From contig NZ_QKMF01000023.1 in assembly GCF_003208435.1 (NCBI RefSeq), positions 1-53,294 on the forward strand: a stretch of 53,294 nt of DNA, written 5' to 3'. The DNA is from Pelagimonas varians (GTDB taxonomy: Bacteria > Pseudomonadota > Alphaproteobacteria > Rhodobacterales > Rhodobacteraceae). The notes below the pieces were generated by a model. That model was not told the origin of the DNA, did no database searches, and was given only the letters and a program-made list of their open reading frames with translations. Position numbers and translations under genes: made by a program. Below, piece after piece: positions 1-7,245 of the stretch. Position 1 is the first letter of the stretch. Every line of letters starts with the position of its first letter.

Positions 1-51
1 GTCAGGCTCATAACCTGAAGGTCGTAGGTTCAAATCCTACTCCCGCAACCA
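1..51 (+). tRNA. Initiator tRNA-Met (fMet), 3' part only
   Basis: The window opens inside this tRNA. The anticodon loop CTCATAA (anticodon CAT) is closed by an AGG/CCT stem. The T arm GGTTCAAATCC and an acceptor end finishing GCAACCA follow, with CCA encoded. The A before ACCA, which would face C1, is the initiator hallmark and differs from elongator tRNA-Met. In Rhodobacteraceae this tRNA usually follows the 5S gene of an rRNA operon, so an rrn operon probably lies to the left; that is inference. The 5' part is missing because of the window edge. Confidence 0.93.
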
Positions 52-61
52 ATAATACCCA

Positions 62-88
62 AAAGGCCGCCCTCAACGGGCGGCCTTT
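62..88 (+). terminator. Hairpin after tRNA-fMet
   Basis: A perfect 11-bp stem (62-72 with 78-88) and a 5-nt loop sit 10 nt after the CCA end. The right arm ends in TTT. It probably ends transcription of the rRNA/tRNA operon. Confidence 0.75.
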
Positions 89-271
89 GGCGTTTGACGC
101 AGGCGCAAATGAACATACCTCTTAAAACTCACTCTCCGTTCTCCCTTGGCAGGCACTTCAAATTGGGTCTGCGAAACTTTCCAAAGCCCACTTTCAGACG
201 AAAAACTTGCCCAGTACCGAGGTGCTCTAGTTTTGTAGCGGCATTGCTTGGTAACTTTGGAAACAAGGTGG
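89..271. other. Spacer with no gene seen
   Basis: This lies between the tRNA terminator and the left end of the IS3 element. Open frames on both strands overlap one another and resemble nothing I know. I see no tRNA, coding signal or repeat here. Confidence 0.4.
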
Positions 272-331
272 ACCTGTCGCGGTTTGATGCCGCTCCTTTG
301 ATAGCATTTACTGCAACAAAGGAGACAAGGA

Positions 332-648
332 ATGGCAACGAGATACACCGAAGAATTTCGCTGTGATGCAGTACGAATTGCAACGACGAGCGGTCTGACC
401 AGACCAAAGGTTGCATCTGATGTGGGTGTTGGCCTTTCGACGCTGAGTAAGAGGGTTCAAAAGTATCCATCGCCCGGCAGGGCATTGTCCAACACTGTCC
501 CGAGAGGGAGCATGAAGACCTGATGGCTGGAGCGCATGAGGATGTGGAAAAGGAAAATACCCGCCTTCGCAAAGAAGTCCGTTTGCTGCGAGAGGAGAGG
601 GGAGTGTTAAAAAAGATGGCAATCGTCTTTGCGGGCCAAAATCGATGA
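332..648 (+). pseudogene. IS3-family OrfA (HTH subunit), frameshifted
   Basis: In intact elements OrfA is a DNA-binding helix-turn-helix protein with a C-terminal leucine zipper. The first frame (332 to about 470) reads as a normal N-terminus, with RYTEEFRCDAVRIA and then the HTH region VASDVGVGLSTLSKRVQK. That frame stops at 523. The rest of the protein continues in another frame from about 510 (EHEDLMAGAHEDVEKEN, then KEVRLLREER) to the TGA at 646-648. At least one indel near 450-510 therefore breaks the gene. Its stop overlaps the orfB start (ATGA), as expected for this family. Confidence 0.85.
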
Positions 649-1503
649 GGTTCGTTTCTATCGATGCCTGGAAAGAAGAATGGCCAGTAGGGTTTCTATA
701 TTGTGTGATGCAGGTCACGTCCCGTGGTTTCCGGGCGTGGCGGGTTCGCCCGATGCGCCAGCGACAGCGCGACGATATGGTGATTTTGGCCCATATCCGA
801 GAACAGCATCGTCTTGGCCTGCAAAGTTATGGCCGACCAACCATGACCGAGGAGTTGCAGGAGTTGGGGCTGAACGTGGGGCATCGTCGGGTTGGGCACC
901 AGATGTGCGAGACGGGCCTCAAGATCATCAAAACCCGCAAATACCAGGTAACAACCGACAGTAATCATGCGTTCAACATCGTTCCCAACCTGCTGGATCA
1001 GGACTTCTCCGCTGATGCGCCGAGCCAGAAACGGGCAGGCGACATATCTTGCATCTGGACCGGTGAAGGTTGGTTGTATCTGGCTGTGATCCTTGATTTG
1101 TATTCCCGCCGCGTTGTCGGCTGGGCCGCAAGCAATCGAATGAAACGTGATTTGGCGATCCGTGCACTGGACATGGCAGTGGCCTTTCGTCAGCCATCCA
1201 AAGGCTGCACTCATCACACGGGTCGCGGGTCTCAATACTGTTTTGGCGACTATCAGAAACGGCTGAAGCAACACGGCTTTCTGGTAACAATGAGCGCAAA
1301 AGGGAAATGGCTACGACAATTCCATGGTCGAAACCTTTTTCAAATCTCTCAAGTTAGAACTGATCTGGCGCAACCGATGGGAAACGAGACGCTAGGCTAA
1401 AGGGACGATATTCCAGTATATCAACGGCTTCAATAATCCACGACGGCGGCACTCGTCGTTAGGTGGCAAAAGCCCCTTGGCCTTCGAACGAAAGGCTGCC
1501 TAA
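645..1503 (+). pseudogene. IS3-family OrfB transposase (DDE integrase), broken
   Basis: OrfB is the catalytic DDE transposase. The N-terminal region runs in frame from 645. The first catalytic Asp is present in GDISCIWTGEGW. The second is replaced by Gly: the usual HHTDRGSQY reads HHTGRGSQY. At about 1305 the frame shifts, and the block holding the catalytic Glu (NSMVETFFKSLKLELIW) continues in another frame. That frame has an internal TAG after WETRR and then ends normally with GGKSPLAFERKAA and TAA at 1501-1503. A missense change in the active site, a frameshift and a nonsense codon together mark this as dead. Confidence 0.9.
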
Positions 1504-1538
1504 ATGAATTGAGAGACCGGAATTAAACCGAAGCAAGA

Positions 1539-2019
1539 CAATGGGGTGCATCGGCCTTGTGTGCATCAGCCCGATGCGCACAGGTGGTTAGACGTCACCA
1601 CTGGTTCGCCGATAATCCATCCCCATTCTGAACATCTAATGCAACAATAGATCCCGTCGGGATGGGGATGATCATGCTTTTCCATGAAACGCACCTTCGT
1701 GACGCCGTTGTTTCGCTGTGTAGGCAGGCCGACAAACAATTCGTTGGCCATCTACTGCGCGTCGCCACACATATCAACTTTTAGAAACATCAAGTATTCA
1801 GCTACCGGTCGCGAATCCTGATCCCGTAGTCATTCTCATTTGTTGCATTGAGAGCCGGCAAAAGGACTAGTAATCAAGGGCCGGAATTGTGTTACCATTC
1901 TGTCTAGGTTTCGTGAGACCGGGAGATGGTCCCCAGTCTTGTTCTTGTACTACTTAGAAAAAGCATTTTGGCTGGTCGTTATATTTTTGAAACAACCTCT
2001 GCAAGTTTAAGGATACAGA
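1539..2019. other. Gene-poor spacer right of the IS
   Basis: About 480 bp lie between the IS3 element and the end of modC. Two short overlapping minus-strand frames (1566-1751 and 1595-1777) exist but match no family I recognise and lack a clear ribosome site. The region may be left over from the insertion. Nothing here can be called a gene. Confidence 0.35.
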
Positions 2020-3105
2020 TTAGGCTCCGCCAATGTCTTGGGGAGCAACCGAAACTGACTTAACGACAGCGTGGCATTCTGATCCTATGTTTAGGCCCAA
2101 GGAATTCGCCGACCGGCGTGTAATACGGGCGAGTATTTTTCCTGCTGGGGTTTGTATGGATACCATTGCGCCCGGTCCATCGCCGGTACGCATAGAAATA
2201 ATCCTGCCCGGCAATATATTGAGAGCTGATAATCCTGTGGGCCGGTCCTTGGAAAGAATTACGTCTTGAGCCGTGATCCTGACTCTGACCCGCATTCCAA
2301 TGGGCTTTGACAATCGCGGCAACAGCAAGGGCACACCGCATGCATCCAATTCTGTCAAACCATCAGCATGATGCTTGCTAATGATCGCTTCGAGGATTGC
2401 GCCTGCCGCTCTGACCCCAGTGGGGGTAAAGCTCGGATCGCTTAAGACCTCGGAGGCACTCCCTTGCTGTGCGACCTTTCCGTCTTCTAAAGCAACCACC
2501 GTTGTGGCCAAACGCGCGACTTCGGTTGCAGAGTGGCTGACGTAGAGAATGGGGATGCGGGCTTCGTCGCGCAGGGTTTCAAAATAGGGTAGAATTTCGG
2601 CTTTGCGCGCTGCGTCCAAGGCCGCCAATGGTTCATCTGCCAGAATTAATTCTGGCCCCGCCAGTAATGCCCTGCCTATTGCTACCCTTTGTTTTTCGCC
2701 TCCTGAAAGCCCGTTTGGCGCACGATCCAATAGGGAGCCAATGCCCAACATGTCGACCACGCGATCGATGCTTTCGGTGCGAGCTGACTGGCTTGCAAAC
2801 CAACGCCCGTATTTCAGGTTCTGGCGGACGCTCAGATGTGGAAAGAGACGCGCCTCTTGAAAAATATATCCAAGACGCCGTTTATGTGGTGCGACGTTGG
2901 TTCCGTTGTTGCTGTCGAACAGAACCCTCCCATTCACGACCACTTTCCCTGTTTGAGGACGCAAGAGGCCTGCCACCGCGTTTATGACGGTGGTCTTGCC
3001 AGCGCCGGACCGGCCAAACAACGCTGTCAACCCGTCGGGGGCGTCGAATTTTATGCTAAAATTCGTTTCTCCAACGGAATGTTGAATCGCGACTGAAAGG
3101 CTCAT
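2020..3105 (-). CDS. modC: Molybdate ABC transporter ATP-binding protein ModC
   Basis: ModC hydrolyses ATP to drive molybdate uptake through ModB and works on the cytoplasmic face of the inner membrane. The 361-aa protein has Walker A GRSGAGKTT at residues 31-39, a Q-loop segment FQEARLFPHLSV, the ABC signature LSGGEKQRVAIGRALL and Walker B LILADEPLAALD. After the ATPase domain (to about 230) comes a C-terminal Mop/TOBE-type domain around 285-350, which separates ModC from general ABC ATPases. It is the last gene of modABC; its ATG overlaps the modB stop by 4 bp, which implies translational coupling. Molybdenum is needed for molybdopterin enzymes such as nitrate reductase. Tungstate transport is a less likely alternative. 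Confidence 0.94.
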   Translation of the reverse strand: MSLSVAIQHSVGETNFSIKFDAPDGLTALFGRSGAGKTTVINAVAGLLRPQTGKVVVNGRVLFDSNNGTNVAPHKRRLGYIFQEARLFPHLSVRQNLKYGRWFASQSARTESIDRVVDMLGIGSLLDRAPNGLSGGEKQRVAIGRALLAGPELILADEPLAALDAARKAEILPYFETLRDEARIPILYVSHSATEVARLATTVVALEDGKVAQQGSASEVLSDPSFTPTGVRAAGAILEAIISKHHADGLTELDACGVPLLLPRLSKPIGMRVRVRITAQDVILSKDRPTGLSALNILPGRIISMRTGDGPGAMVSIQTPAGKILARITRRSANSLGLNIGSECHAVVKSVSVAPQDIGGA

Positions 3106-3794
3106 GATGTGCCTATCCGGCGGGCCATTTTCCGGGCTAACACTTCAGACAAGACCAAGGCCGCAAGAGCGACGGCTACTGAAATTGCGACCAATCTTAG
3201 CGCGGCGTTCTCGCCGCCGGGCACCTGCAAAAAGGCGTAGATTGCCGAAGGCAGTGTTTGGGTCTGGCCTGGAATGTTCGATACAAATGTGATGGTGGCT
3301 CCGAACTCGCCCATGGCCTTGGCAAATCCCAAAATTGAACCGACCAAGATCCCCGGTAAAATCAGCGGCAGAGTTACCGTCACAAATACCCAGAACCGAC
3401 TTGCCCCGAGCGTTGCCGCCGCTTGCTCTAATTTGGGGTCGACGGCTTCGATGGATAGGCGGATTGCGCGGACCATCAAAGGAAAGCCCATGATCGCTGC
3501 GGCCAGCGCCGCGCCGGTCCAGCGAAAAGCAAGAGTGATGCCAAATTCATGCAAAACAGATCCGACCGGCCCGCGAACCCCAAAGGTGAGAAGCAACAAG
3601 TACCCTGTCACCACAGGTGGCAAGATCAAGGGCAAATGCACCAGCCCATTCAGGACCTGACGGCCAGGAAAATCGCAACGTGCCAAAATGTAAGCGACAA
3701 ACAAGCCAACCGGCAAAGCCGCCAGTGTAGCCCACAGTGACACCCGCAACGACAATGCGACAGCACTCCATTCTTCCGGGCCAAGCCAATCCAT
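3102..3794 (-). CDS. modB: Molybdate ABC transporter permease ModB
   Basis: This is the inner-membrane channel of the molybdate importer. The 230-aa protein has about five hydrophobic segments. The cytoplasmic EAA-type loop that docks on ModC is visible around residues 130-165 (DPKLEQAAATLGASRFWVF, then PLILPGILVG). The ending GAT-I-TFVSNIPGQTQTLP is typical of ModB. Length is normal for the family. It starts 4 bp after modA ends and overlaps modC by 4 bp, so modABC is one transcript. Confidence 0.94.
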   Translation of the reverse strand: MDWLGPEEWSAVALSLRVSLWATLAALPVGLFVAYILARCDFPGRQVLNGLVHLPLILPPVVTGYLLLLTFGVRGPVGSVLHEFGITLAFRWTGAALAAAIMGFPLMVRAIRLSIEAVDPKLEQAAATLGASRFWVFVTVTLPLILPGILVGSILGFAKAMGEFGATITFVSNIPGQTQTLPSAIYAFLQVPGGENAALRLVAISVAVALAALVLSEVLARKMARRIGTS

Positions 3795-3798
3795 CGCG

Positions 3799-4590
3799 CT
3801 ATTCCACTAACACGGAAAACCCGTGGCGTTCAAAAATTGCGCGGGCTTGGGAGCTTTGCAAATGCGCCAAAAACGCATGCGCGGTTTCGCTATGGGTCAC
3901 GGCAATGGCCGGATATACGATTGCGCGGTGGCTTTGGGCGGGAATGGCTACGGCCACATGGACACGTGGGTCAGCACGGGCGTCGGTTGCATAGACAATG
4001 CCAAACGGGGCTTCACCCAAGGCGACCAAGGCCAAGGCTGCGCGGACATTGTCGACTTGGGCGACATATGGGACAATTGCGTCCCATTGGCCCAAGGATT
4101 GCAAAGATGCCTTGCCATAGATGCCCGCAGGCACCGATTGAACCAAAGCCATGGCCAACCGGCCACCATTCAAGAGTGCCAATAGATCCAAGGCTTGCCA
4201 GTCCAGATTTGTCACCGGATCATGGGAAATCAAAACCAGTTCGTTGCCGAGGAAATCGATCCGGCTTTCTGGGATTACCGCCTCTTTTTGCTCAAGGAAA
4301 TCCACCCAATCCGGGTTGGCCGAGATAAAAATATCCGCAGGCGCGCCCAATTGGATTTGCCGCGCCAAGGCAGAGGATCCGGCATAAGACACTGTGGTGT
4401 CGTGCCCAAACACAGTGTCGAATTCAGCGGCCACCTCATCGAGTGCATTTTTTAGGCTGGCTGCTGCAAAGATTGTAATCGTCTCAGCACAAACGCTGCT
4501 CGCGCTGAAAAACAACATCATGACGAGCGCTGACAGCCAGCCCCGCAACGATCTAACAGGTTTCAGTTTTTCAAGCATTTTGCCGATCAT
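3799..4590 (-). CDS. modA: Periplasmic molybdate-binding protein ModA
   Basis: ModA captures molybdate in the periplasm and delivers it to ModB. I chose the ATG at 4590 (MIGKMLEKLK) because GGGG lies just upstream and the signal peptide then has a normal length. A longer frame reaches 4623. The signal peptide has a hydrophobic core SALVMMLFF and a likely cut after SSVCA. The mature start ETITIFAAASLKNAL is the classic ModA opening, whose Ser residues bind the oxyanion. YAGSSALARQI and GAPADIFISANPDWVDFL are further family blocks. It is first in the operon. I found no convincing ModE-type palindrome in the 180-bp gap to the divergent gene. Confidence 0.93.
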   Translation of the reverse strand: MIGKMLEKLKPVRSLRGWLSALVMMLFFSASSVCAETITIFAAASLKNALDEVAAEFDTVFGHDTTVSYAGSSALARQIQLGAPADIFISANPDWVDFLEQKEAVIPESRIDFLGNELVLISHDPVTNLDWQALDLLALLNGGRLAMALVQSVPAGIYGKASLQSLGQWDAIVPYVAQVDNVRAALALVALGEAPFGIVYATDARADPRVHVAVAIPAQSHRAIVYPAIAVTHSETAHAFLAHLQSSQARAIFERHGFSVLVE

Positions 4591-4773
4591 ATCCCCATGA
4601 TTGGCACGGACGCGGGCGCGCATCTAGCGTAAAAACGTAAGGCGTTGGTCGTAAGTCTCCTTTGCTGCACATTAAACTCCGATTTGCATTTGCTTCATCG
4701 TCGGTGGCGCGCTTGAAGTGCGGCACCTTCCCACATAGCGTCGCGCTGAGTCTAAGCGCGAAAGGTCCGCACA

Positions 4774-5991
4774 ATGAATTTCGTCACCCATTTGGAATGT
4801 TCCCTGACAGGCAAAATCTACCCAGCGGGGCAGGTACATGGCCTCTCCGAAGCGGGTCGTCCATTGCTCGTGCGTTATGATCTGGACGCAATGAAGGAAA
4901 AACTCAGTAAATCGGCTTTGGCGCAATCAACCGCACCGGGTTTTTGGCGCTATGCTGATTTCCTGCCTGTCGCGGAACCTGAAAACCGCGTGTCTTTGGG
5001 CGAAGTCATGACGCCGATTATCCCTCTTGAGCAAAGTGCGCATCATCTGGGTGCCAAGCCCGGCAATGTTTTGGTCAAAGACGAAGGTCGTTTGCCCACA
5101 GGGTCGTTCAAGGCGCGCGGCCTTTGTTTGGCAGTCTCAATGGCCAAAGAATTCGGCATTGAACATCTTGCGATTCCGACAAACGGAAATGCCGGTGCGG
5201 CAATGGCGGCCTATGCCGGGCGCGCAGGCATGAAGTCGACCGTGCTTTGCCCATCTGACACGCCGGACATCAACATCCGCGAGATCCAATCGCAGGGTGG
5301 TGACACTTACATGGTGAACGGTCTAATCAATGATTGCGGCAAGATTGTTGGTCAGGGCAAGGAAGCGGTTGGTTGGTTCGACATTTCGACGCTGAAAGAA
5401 CCCTATCGGATCGAAGGCAAGAAAACGATGGGCCTTGAACTGGCAGAGCAGCTGGGCTGGGAATTGCCAGACGTGATTTTCTACCCTACAGGCGGCGGCA
5501 CTGGCCTGATCGGCATGTGGAAGGCTTTTGCCGAATTGAAAGAAATGGGCTGGATCGATGGTCCGATGCCGAAAATGGTTGCAGTTCAGGCAACTGGCTG
5601 TGCCCCGATCGTAAAAGCTTGGGAAGACGGCGAAGAGCACGCACCTTTGTGGGAAGACGCCCACACCGTGGCTGCGGGCATCCGCGTACCAATCGCTGTT
5701 GGCGATTTCCTGATCATCCGTGCTGTGCGCGAGTCTGGCGGCTTTGCCATTGCGGTGCCTGACGATGAGATCATGGCGATGCGGGATGCCGTCGCGGCAG
5801 ACGAAGGTTTGCTTTTGTGCCCGGAAGGTGCGGCGACTGCTGTAGCCTACAAGCATGCTTTGGCAGCTGGCCAGATCAAAGACACAGACCGTGCGGTGCT
5901 TTGGAACTGTGCCACAGGTCTGAAATACCCATTGCCCGAAGTCACAGGCCGTTTGGATAAAAACCAAGAGATCGACTACTCGCAGTTCTAA
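4774..5991 (+). CDS. thrC: Threonine synthase-type PLP-dependent lyase
   Basis: Threonine synthase converts O-phosphohomoserine to threonine with pyridoxal phosphate in the cytoplasm. The 405-aa protein has fold-type II features. The PLP lysine is K113 in TGSFKARG, the Asn loop is PTNGNAGAAMAAYAGRAGM, and the phosphate-binding glycine loop is PTGGGTGLIGMW. The N-terminal CSLTGKIYPAGQ resembles the small zinc-ribbon-like start of archaeal/plant-type (class II) threonine synthases, though only one Cys is kept. The length fits that class. It stands alone between divergent modABC and a pseudogene, with its own terminator. A diaminopropionate or cysteate synthase-like paralogue cannot be excluded from sequence alone. 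Confidence 0.8.
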   Translation: MNFVTHLECSLTGKIYPAGQVHGLSEAGRPLLVRYDLDAMKEKLSKSALAQSTAPGFWRYADFLPVAEPENRVSLGEVMTPIIPLEQSAHHLGAKPGNVLVKDEGRLPTGSFKARGLCLAVSMAKEFGIEHLAIPTNGNAGAAMAAYAGRAGMKSTVLCPSDTPDINIREIQSQGGDTYMVNGLINDCGKIVGQGKEAVGWFDISTLKEPYRIEGKKTMGLELAEQLGWELPDVIFYPTGGGTGLIGMWKAFAELKEMGWIDGPMPKMVAVQATGCAPIVKAWEDGEEHAPLWEDAHTVAAGIRVPIAVGDFLIIRAVRESGGFAIAVPDDEIMAMRDAVAADEGLLLCPEGAATAVAYKHALAAGQIKDTDRAVLWNCATGLKYPLPEVTGRLDKNQEIDYSQF

Positions 5992-6011
5992 ATGCACACC
6001 AAAAAAGGCTA

Positions 6012-6039
6012 GGCCTTTGGTCAACTAGAACCAAAGGCC
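6012..6039 (-). terminator. Terminator-like hairpin, minus-strand polarity
   Basis: A perfect 10-bp stem (6012-6021 with 6030-6039) surrounds an 8-nt loop. On the minus strand it is followed by a run of six Ts (As at 6001-6006). It would have ended transcription of the decayed mscS-like gene (6110-6545) and may also work weakly for the plus-strand gene. Confidence 0.55.
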
Positions 6040-6049
6040 GAAATCGAAC

Positions 6050-6091
6050 ACGCCCCGCAATGGATTTCCTGTTGTGGGGCGTTTTGCTTTT
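6050..6091 (+). terminator. Rho-independent terminator of the threonine synthase gene
   Basis: An 11-bp stem (6050-6060 with 6072-6082, one G-U pair) is followed by TTTTGCTTTT, 59 nt after the stop codon. Confidence 0.75.
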
Positions 6092-6109
6092 GGTCCTGAT
6101 CACAGGTCC

Positions 6110-6545
6110 TCAATGGGCGCATCTTTGGGAATTCAGAGTTCGCGTTGTGAGGACGGAATTTAAGTATTGTTGGCGCGAAAAGATTTCCAAACTTTTCAAG
6201 ACCGTATCGCTTGAAACAGCAGCTTCGCTGCCATCCCGGTCTGCGGTCCAATACCTGAGATCCAAGTCGACGCGTGATTCGCCAAAGCCGAGAGTGACGA
6301 ACACTGTTTTGGGTACTTTCAAAACACGCGCAACAGACATGCCGAGAAAATCCGCATCGACGGGGTCAATCTGGCGGTCTTGTCCAGCCGAGCGACCGCA
6401 ATCAGGGCTGCAGAAATCCATGCTACCCCAGCAAATACACTGGACAGAGTTTCGCTGGGCATCAGCTACGACACGATCCGGATCATCACCAAGCGTTTTG
6501 CGAACTGGCGCGTAGCCGGATCAACGCCATCTTGTCGCCAAACGC
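6110..6545 (-). pseudogene. Remnant of an MscS-type mechanosensitive channel
   Basis: Read on the minus strand, the frame ending at the TGA at 6110-6112 contains TLGFGESRVDLDLRYWTAD, then SSDTVLKSLEIFSRQ and finally TTRTLNSQ. This corresponds to the C-terminal cytoplasmic domain of MscS-family channels (GFGESS-D-ELR-W, then a PTRTLN-like end). Higher up, near 6450-6530, another frame gives DPATRQFAKRLVMIR, which resembles the segment before the pore helices. The two parts are in different frames with stops between them, and most of the body and N-terminus are missing. Intact MscS proteins gate open on membrane tension to release solutes; this copy cannot. Confidence 0.7.
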
Positions 6546-6600
6546 CAATGCCATTTAAATCGCTTGGGAAACTCTGAAACCAATGTCGATGCCAGCCCGC

Positions 6601-7158
6601 TTAGATTCCGCGTTTGGCAATCAGCTGTGCCAGATCCCGTACGGCTATAGCCCGCGCTGCGGCGATTTCAGATGCCCCGCCATCAGCCGCGATTGGAGTG
6701 TCGATCTGAAAACTGCCTGATCGTTCACGACCGTCTTCGTTTTTCGAAACGTAGTAAGTGCCGGACATTTTGAAGACGCCGGCCTGACTGGCCAGCAGTT
6801 CTTCGACGCGCACGGTCAGTCTCGATTGTGCAGGCTCTTCGAACGGCCAGGGTTCGGCGGCCACCCGCGCCCCCGTGATGGCCGAAAGATGTTTCGACAG
6901 TTCCAGTGTAATGCTTCGCGATGGATCATCCGCCCAAAGAATGGATGCATCCGACACCAGCCCGCCGGTTTCTGTTTCGCGCCAGATCTCTTCGGATTTG
7001 GCATAAGCAGGCAAGGAAACCTCGCTCACTTCTAGGCGAGCGACGGAGATTTTGACTTTTGTGCCCGATTCTATCGGGGGGGCCGCGTAACGAACTGCGG
7101 ATTCAGAGCAGCCAGTTAATGCAAGAAGGGATAGTCCGATGATAATGAAATGCTTCAT
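6601..7158 (-). CDS. pqiC: PqiC-type outer-membrane lipoprotein (ABC-type transport auxiliary)
   Basis: PqiC-family lipoproteins are anchored in the outer membrane and receive the PqiB tunnel, which is thought to move lipids between membranes. The 185-aa protein has a short signal peptide ending in the lipobox LTGC, so Cys17 is the lipidated residue. It contains the ABC-type transport auxiliary (DUF330) pattern: an R-E-L-P-Y-like start (VSLPAYAKSEEIW), a WADDPSRSITLELSKHL block and a late conserved AARAIAVRDLAQLIA helix. It is the last gene of the pqiA-pqiA-pqiB-pqiC operon, 87 bp after pqiB. Confidence 0.85.
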   Translation of the reverse strand: MKHFIIIGLSLLALTGCSESAVRYAAPPIESGTKVKISVARLEVSEVSLPAYAKSEEIWRETETGGLVSDASILWADDPSRSITLELSKHLSAITGARVAAEPWPFEEPAQSRLTVRVEELLASQAGVFKMSGTYYVSKNEDGRERSGSFQIDTPIAADGGASEIAAARAIAVRDLAQLIAKRGI

Positions 7159-7245
7159 GTCGATTCCGTCTTATGTGGCAGCGCAGGCTGAACGATCATG
7201 CTGGATCGCGGTCTGCAATTTATGTTTGATGCCCAGCAGCGGGCA

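Larger units (their letters stand above)
272..1538 (+). mobile_element. Decayed IS3-family insertion sequence
   Basis: The element holds two overlapping transposase frames, orfA (332-648) and orfB (645-1503), the arrangement of the IS3 family. Imperfect terminal inverted repeats are visible. CGGTTTGATGCCGCTCC at 280-296 matches the reverse complement of 1514-1530 at about 14 of 17 positions, and the outer ends are weaker, so the boundaries are approximate. Both reading frames are broken and a catalytic Asp is lost, so this copy should not move by itself. No target-site duplication could be assigned with confidence. Confidence 0.85.

Noticed and set aside
1566-1751. 61-codon minus-strand frame right of the IS3 element
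   Set aside because: Another minus frame covers most of the same bases, there is no ribosome site, and the translation resembles no known protein.
4591-4773. Search for a ModE-type palindrome in the modA divergent gap
   Set aside because: Only partial repeats around TTACGTTTTTACG were found, not close enough to claim a ModE or Mop site.
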